Assembly: GCF_040096015.1 (NCBI RefSeq)
Contig: NZ_JBBMFO010000029.1
Coordinates: 1-26,208 of the forward strand
Reading direction: 5' to 3'
Origin: Peptoniphilus_A hominis
GTDB taxonomy: Bacteria > Bacillota > Clostridia > Tissierellales > Peptoniphilaceae
DNA length: 26,208 nt
Below the pieces are notes generated by a model, which saw nothing but the letters and a program-made list of their open reading frames with translations, made no database searches and was not told where the DNA came from. Shown here in pieces: positions 24,213-26,208 of the stretch; within the stretch, counting starts at the first letter, position 1; each line of letters starts with the position of its first letter. The translations under genes and the position numbers were made by a program.

Positions 24213-24368
24213 AAAATCCTCCTATGATTACTTATTATTTATTGTATCCATACCAGGAGACCTTTTTCAGATTTCCTGCTTGGTGTGCCGCTGTTTTAGC
24301 GGTGGGTATTTAGTTGTGAAAGTTCGTGGCAAGTTGACCCGATGTGTAGAGGGGCAATAAATTAAAAC

Positions 24369-24794
24369 TTATTTATTATCAATCTCAAATTTTTTTTGTA
24401 GCATTTCCAGACTTTGATAAACGATTTTATATTGTTCATCTGTCCATTCTGATGTTAACTTCTGATTAAATTCTTTTAATGCTCTACTTAAAGGTTCATA
24501 TTTTAATCGTCCCCTTTCTGTAAGATATATTTTTTTGTTTCTCTTATCTTTAGGGTCTGTTTCTCGTGTGATATATCCCTTTTGCTCTAATGATTTAACC
24601 ATTCGAGTCGTAGCAGCCTTATCTACTTTCACAAGTTTTGTTAATTCATCCTGAGTCAATCCATCCTGTTTTGTAAGTGCCATGTAATAAGGCTCTTCTC
24701 CGACACTTATATCAAATGGAACAACTACATTTTTTAATTCTTGCTGAATACATCTTGATAAATAAGTTATAAGTTTTCCAATGCTTTTGTTCAC
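24369..24794 (-). CDS. MarR-family transcriptional regulator
   Basis: 141 residues with the MarR winged helix: GLTQDELTKLVKVDKAATTR (recognition region), VKSLEQKGYITRE, and the wing with DPKDKRNKKIYLTERG. MarR proteins are dimeric repressors that release DNA on binding small ligands. The start is GTG at 24794, with AAGAGG 6 bases upstream, one base after the stop of the membrane protein gene, so it is the second gene of a two-gene unit. The palindrome over the shared promoter (25254-25283) is its likely operator, giving autorepression. Confidence 0.9.
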   Translation of the reverse strand: MNKSIGKLITYLSRCIQQELKNVVVPFDISVGEEPYYMALTKQDGLTQDELTKLVKVDKAATTRMVKSLEQKGYITRETDPKDKRNKKIYLTERGRLKYEPLSRALKEFNQKLTSEWTDEQYKIVYQSLEMLQKKFEIDNK

Positions 24795-24795
24795 T

Positions 24796-25215
24796 TTATG
24801 CCTCTTTTCTTCTTAAAAATTTGTCCAATATCACATTCCAAAAAATACTAGAAAAATATCCAAATACAACATTAATAGGAAATGAGGAAAAATATATTTT
24901 CCAGAAATTCTCATCATATCCCTTCATTCTTAACAATCCGCTTATAGACATAATTGCAGTAAAATATATCGCTGGAATTATTGATGAAAAAACTAAAAAA
25001 ACAATATATGATTTTCCAGTATATAGTTTCTCTGTTACTTTTGCACCTATAAGTCCAGCCGGAAAAATCAAAGATGCTATACTTGCAACTATAGATTGTA
25101 ATAACATCATTCCAAGTATAGACGGAAAAACAATTTTTCCAGTATTCATCTGAGACATAATACAACTCATTGTACTCCCCATCAATATAGGGAAAATATA
25201 ACGTTTATATTTCAT
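24796..25215 (-). CDS. DUF2798-family membrane protein
   Basis: 139 residues with about four membrane segments. The first half (FPILMGSTMSCIMSQMNTG) and the second half (SSIIPAIYFTAIMSISGL, FSSFPINVVFGYFSSIF) each resemble a DUF2798 unit, a family of small membrane proteins of unknown function, so this looks like a two-unit protein. It is paired with a MarR regulator, as in many Firmicutes, and may be a transport or stress gene under its control. A strong promoter overlaps the operator upstream; GAGG lies about 9 bases before the ATG. Confidence 0.75.
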   Translation of the reverse strand: MKYKRYIFPILMGSTMSCIMSQMNTGKIVFPSILGMMLLQSIVASIASLIFPAGLIGAKVTEKLYTGKSYIVFLVFSSIIPAIYFTAIMSISGLLRMKGYDENFWKIYFSSFPINVVFGYFSSIFWNVILDKFLRRKEA

Positions 25216-25245
25216 TACTCTTACCTCACTTTTAAGAATAACTGA

Positions 25246-25283
25246 AGTATATCACAAATTAGTTGATGCGTCAACTAATTTGT
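25246..25283 (-). promoter_or_regulatory. Promoter inside a perfect palindrome (MarR operator)
   Basis: ACAAATTAGTTGA (25254-25266) and TCAACTAATTTGT (25271-25283) are perfect 13-base arms around TGCG. On the minus strand the -35 TTGACG (25269-25274) is formed by the palindrome centre, and the extended -10 TGATATACT (box at 25246-25251) follows 17 bases later. A protein bound here would block polymerase directly; the adjacent MarR product is the obvious candidate. Confidence 0.85.
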
Positions 25284-25364
25284 TTTTAAGCTTAGATCTC
25301 TTAAAATAATATTTTATTGGTAAACTTCGTAGTAAATACTGTTTATAAAAATTTTTCCTTTCAA

Positions 25365-25605
25365 AGGGTGGCTGGCGGCAGCCAGCGCAGGGGAAGCGTA
25401 GCGTCCGTGTTTGATTTGGAGCAGACCATGACTGCGGAAGCCGACATTCTGTCGGCTGTTGGGGCATTCGGCGAGTGAATATGCAAGTATATCCGTTTGG
25501 CTCATTGATCGCACAAATCACAGCCCTCCGATTAGGAGCCTTCGGAGAACGCAATGCATCAATCTCTGATAGCTGTATAATTGCGCCCTTAGAAAATCTA
25601 AGGGA
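25365..25605 (+). other. GC-rich oriT-like region, copy 2 (MobQ type)
   Basis: A stretch clearly richer in GC than its surroundings, with hairpins GCTGGC-GGCA-GCCAGC (25371-25386), AGCCGAC-ATTCT-GTCGGCT (25439-25457) and CTCCGA/TCGGAG. It ends in TGTATAATTGCGCCCTT (25574-25590), the same core as copy 1, followed by CCCTTAGA-AAA-TCTAAGGG (25587-25605). Outside this core the two copies are not alike, so they come from different elements. I see no credible gene from 25284 to 25637. Confidence 0.6.
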
Positions 25606-25637
25606 GATTTGATTATTTACAACACCCTTTATTTTTA

Positions 25638-25928
25638 TTAATTTTCTCTCATTAGTTTTAGTGTTTCTTTAAATTCTTTTGTCTTTATTGCTTCTTCTAG
25701 TAGGATTTTTATTTCTTCATCTGTTAGTTCTTCTGCATTTTCTATAAGGCTTTCTAAGATTGCTCCTCTTGTTATGAGCCTATGTGTTCTTTCTTTTCTT
25801 CTTTTTTCTATGTCTTGTTTTAATATCTTCTTTTCTTGATTTTTTAGTTGCCTTAATCTTTCTTCTGTATCATCAATTTTATCTTTAATTTCTTTTGACT
25901 CTTGTCTTATTTGCTCTAATTTTTTCAT
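25638..25928 (-). CDS. DUF3847-family mobilization-associated protein, copy 2
   Basis: 96 residues. An N-terminal coiled coil (about residues 3-45, EIKDKIDDTEERLRQLKNQE) is followed by RTHRLITRGAILESLIENAE and an acidic helical end, the clear DUF3847 pattern. It shares the coil, LKNQ, and R-L-I-x-x-G-A-x-x-E-S with copy 1 but is only distantly similar, so it is not a recent duplication. The ribosome site AAAGGAG lies 6 bases before the ATG, far better than that of copy 1. Its oriT-like region lies directly downstream, as in mobilizable elements, but no relaxase follows; the MarR unit stands there instead. Confidence 0.8.
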   Translation of the reverse strand: MKKLEQIRQESKEIKDKIDDTEERLRQLKNQEKKILKQDIEKRRKERTHRLITRGAILESLIENAEELTDEEIKILLEEAIKTKEFKETLKLMREN

Positions 25929-25950
25929 ATAAAACTCCTTTCTTGTATTA

Positions 25951-25990
25951 AAAAAGACGACTAGTTTTTACTTTTCTAATCGTCTTTTTT
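25951..25990. terminator. Hairpin with T-runs just upstream of DUF3847 copy 2
   Basis: AAGACGACTAG (ending 25964) pairs with CTAATCGTCTT (from 25976), with one mismatch, flanked by A- and T-runs on either side. It sits 22 bases before the ATG, the same arrangement as before copy 1. Confidence 0.65.
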
Positions 25991-26069
25991 CTAAATGTTA
26001 TACATTTCTATATTACATTTTAGTTTTACGTTTTCTATATATCTTTCCATGTAATCCCAATCTGGAATG

Positions 26070-26208
26070 TTATAACTTTTTGTTTATCTTTTTTATCATA
26101 TTTTTCTCACAAAGATAAAAGATGTAGGCTATTAGTAGATAAATTCTTCTGCCATTTTTATTTATATTATTAGAGCCCCACTCAATTTTAAAGCCCATTT
26201 CAGTGATT
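26070..26208 (-). pseudogene. Partial unrecognised reading frame at the right edge
   Basis: On the minus strand a frame enters from the right edge and reads ITEMGFKIEWGSNNINKNGR, RIYLLIAYIFYLCEKN, to a TAA at 26070-26072. A neighbouring frame continues with IPDWDYMERYIENVKLK to a TAG (about 25998), so the gene may carry a frameshift near its end. I do not recognise it. It probably belongs to the same mobile element as the DUF3847 gene downstream. Confidence 0.35.

Larger units (their letters stand above)
23937..24252 (-). mobile_element. Internally deleted IS3-family element
   Basis: The minus strand holds a ribosome site and the start of an IS3-type orfA, fused to the last part of orfB; the middle of the element is missing. 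The left end begins with TGTGGATTGTCAACACC, a typical IS3-family terminal repeat. The right end is uncertain; a partial match (TATGGAT) ends near 24252. The remaining DNA to 24368 contains a CCGCT/AGCGG hairpin (24285-24300), without a T-run, and no gene that I can see. Confidence 0.7.

Noticed and set aside
24914..25165. 83-codon minus-strand frame inside the DUF2798 gene
   Set aside because: It is an alternative frame of a gene with a good start, membrane segments and a family match.
25252..25554. Minus-strand frames of 100 and 66 codons in the GC-rich region
   Set aside because: Both lie over the oriT-like hairpins, the MarR operator and the promoter, have no ribosome site, and overlap each other in different frames. 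They are by-products of structured GC-rich DNA.

Overview
The window is chromosomal DNA from a low-GC Gram-positive bacterium. AT-rich coding, AGGAGG-type ribosome sites, GTG and TTG starts, BceRS/MacB-style signalling and MobQ-type mobile DNA all point to Firmicutes. The RpoB and RpoC sequences and the gene families would fit an anaerobic coccus of the Peptoniphilaceae/Tissierellia group; that placement is inference. Almost every gene lies on the minus strand. The exceptions are one tRNA and a small-peptide cluster on the plus strand.

Right to left, in the direction of transcription, the core part holds: (1) a glycolytic operon pgk-tpiA-gpmI-eno plus a SixA-like histidine phosphatase (22276-17128), joined mostly by ATGA overlaps, with one promoter in front and one terminator behind; (2) a response regulator, histidine kinase, ABC ATPase, FtsX-type permease and small membrane protein (16991-12025), which looks like an envelope-stress or peptide-detoxification module; (3) murJ (lipid II flippase), with two tandem promoters, a triple operator-like repeat and a terminator-like leader hairpin; (4) a DsrE-like protein; (5) a macro-domain/HTH protein followed by a VWA protein; (6) a plus-strand tRNA-Lys with two stem mismatches; (7) rpoB-rpoC with its own promoter and terminators, and no ribosomal protein genes beside it.

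Between the pgk promoter and the mobile DNA, a plus-strand transcription unit (22429-22910) encodes two tandem, mutually similar 40-residue hydrophobic/basic peptides and possibly an 18-residue leader peptide. It has an extended -10 box directly downstream of a 17-T tract and ends in a strong bidirectional terminator. I do not recognise these peptides. They are the best candidate for an undescribed system here: a membrane-active toxin, bacteriocin or signal-peptide pair with a possibly phase-variable promoter.

The right 3.3 kb (22937-26208) is accessory DNA built from decayed mobilizable elements. It holds a deleted MobA/MobL relaxase gene, two different oriT-like sequences sharing the core TGTATAATTGCGCCCTT (a MobQ-type nick motif), two DUF3847-family genes each beside one of those oriTs, an internally deleted IS3-family element, and a DUF2798 membrane protein/MarR regulator pair whose promoter sits inside a perfect 13-bp palindrome. 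A partial unrecognised reading frame runs off the right edge.
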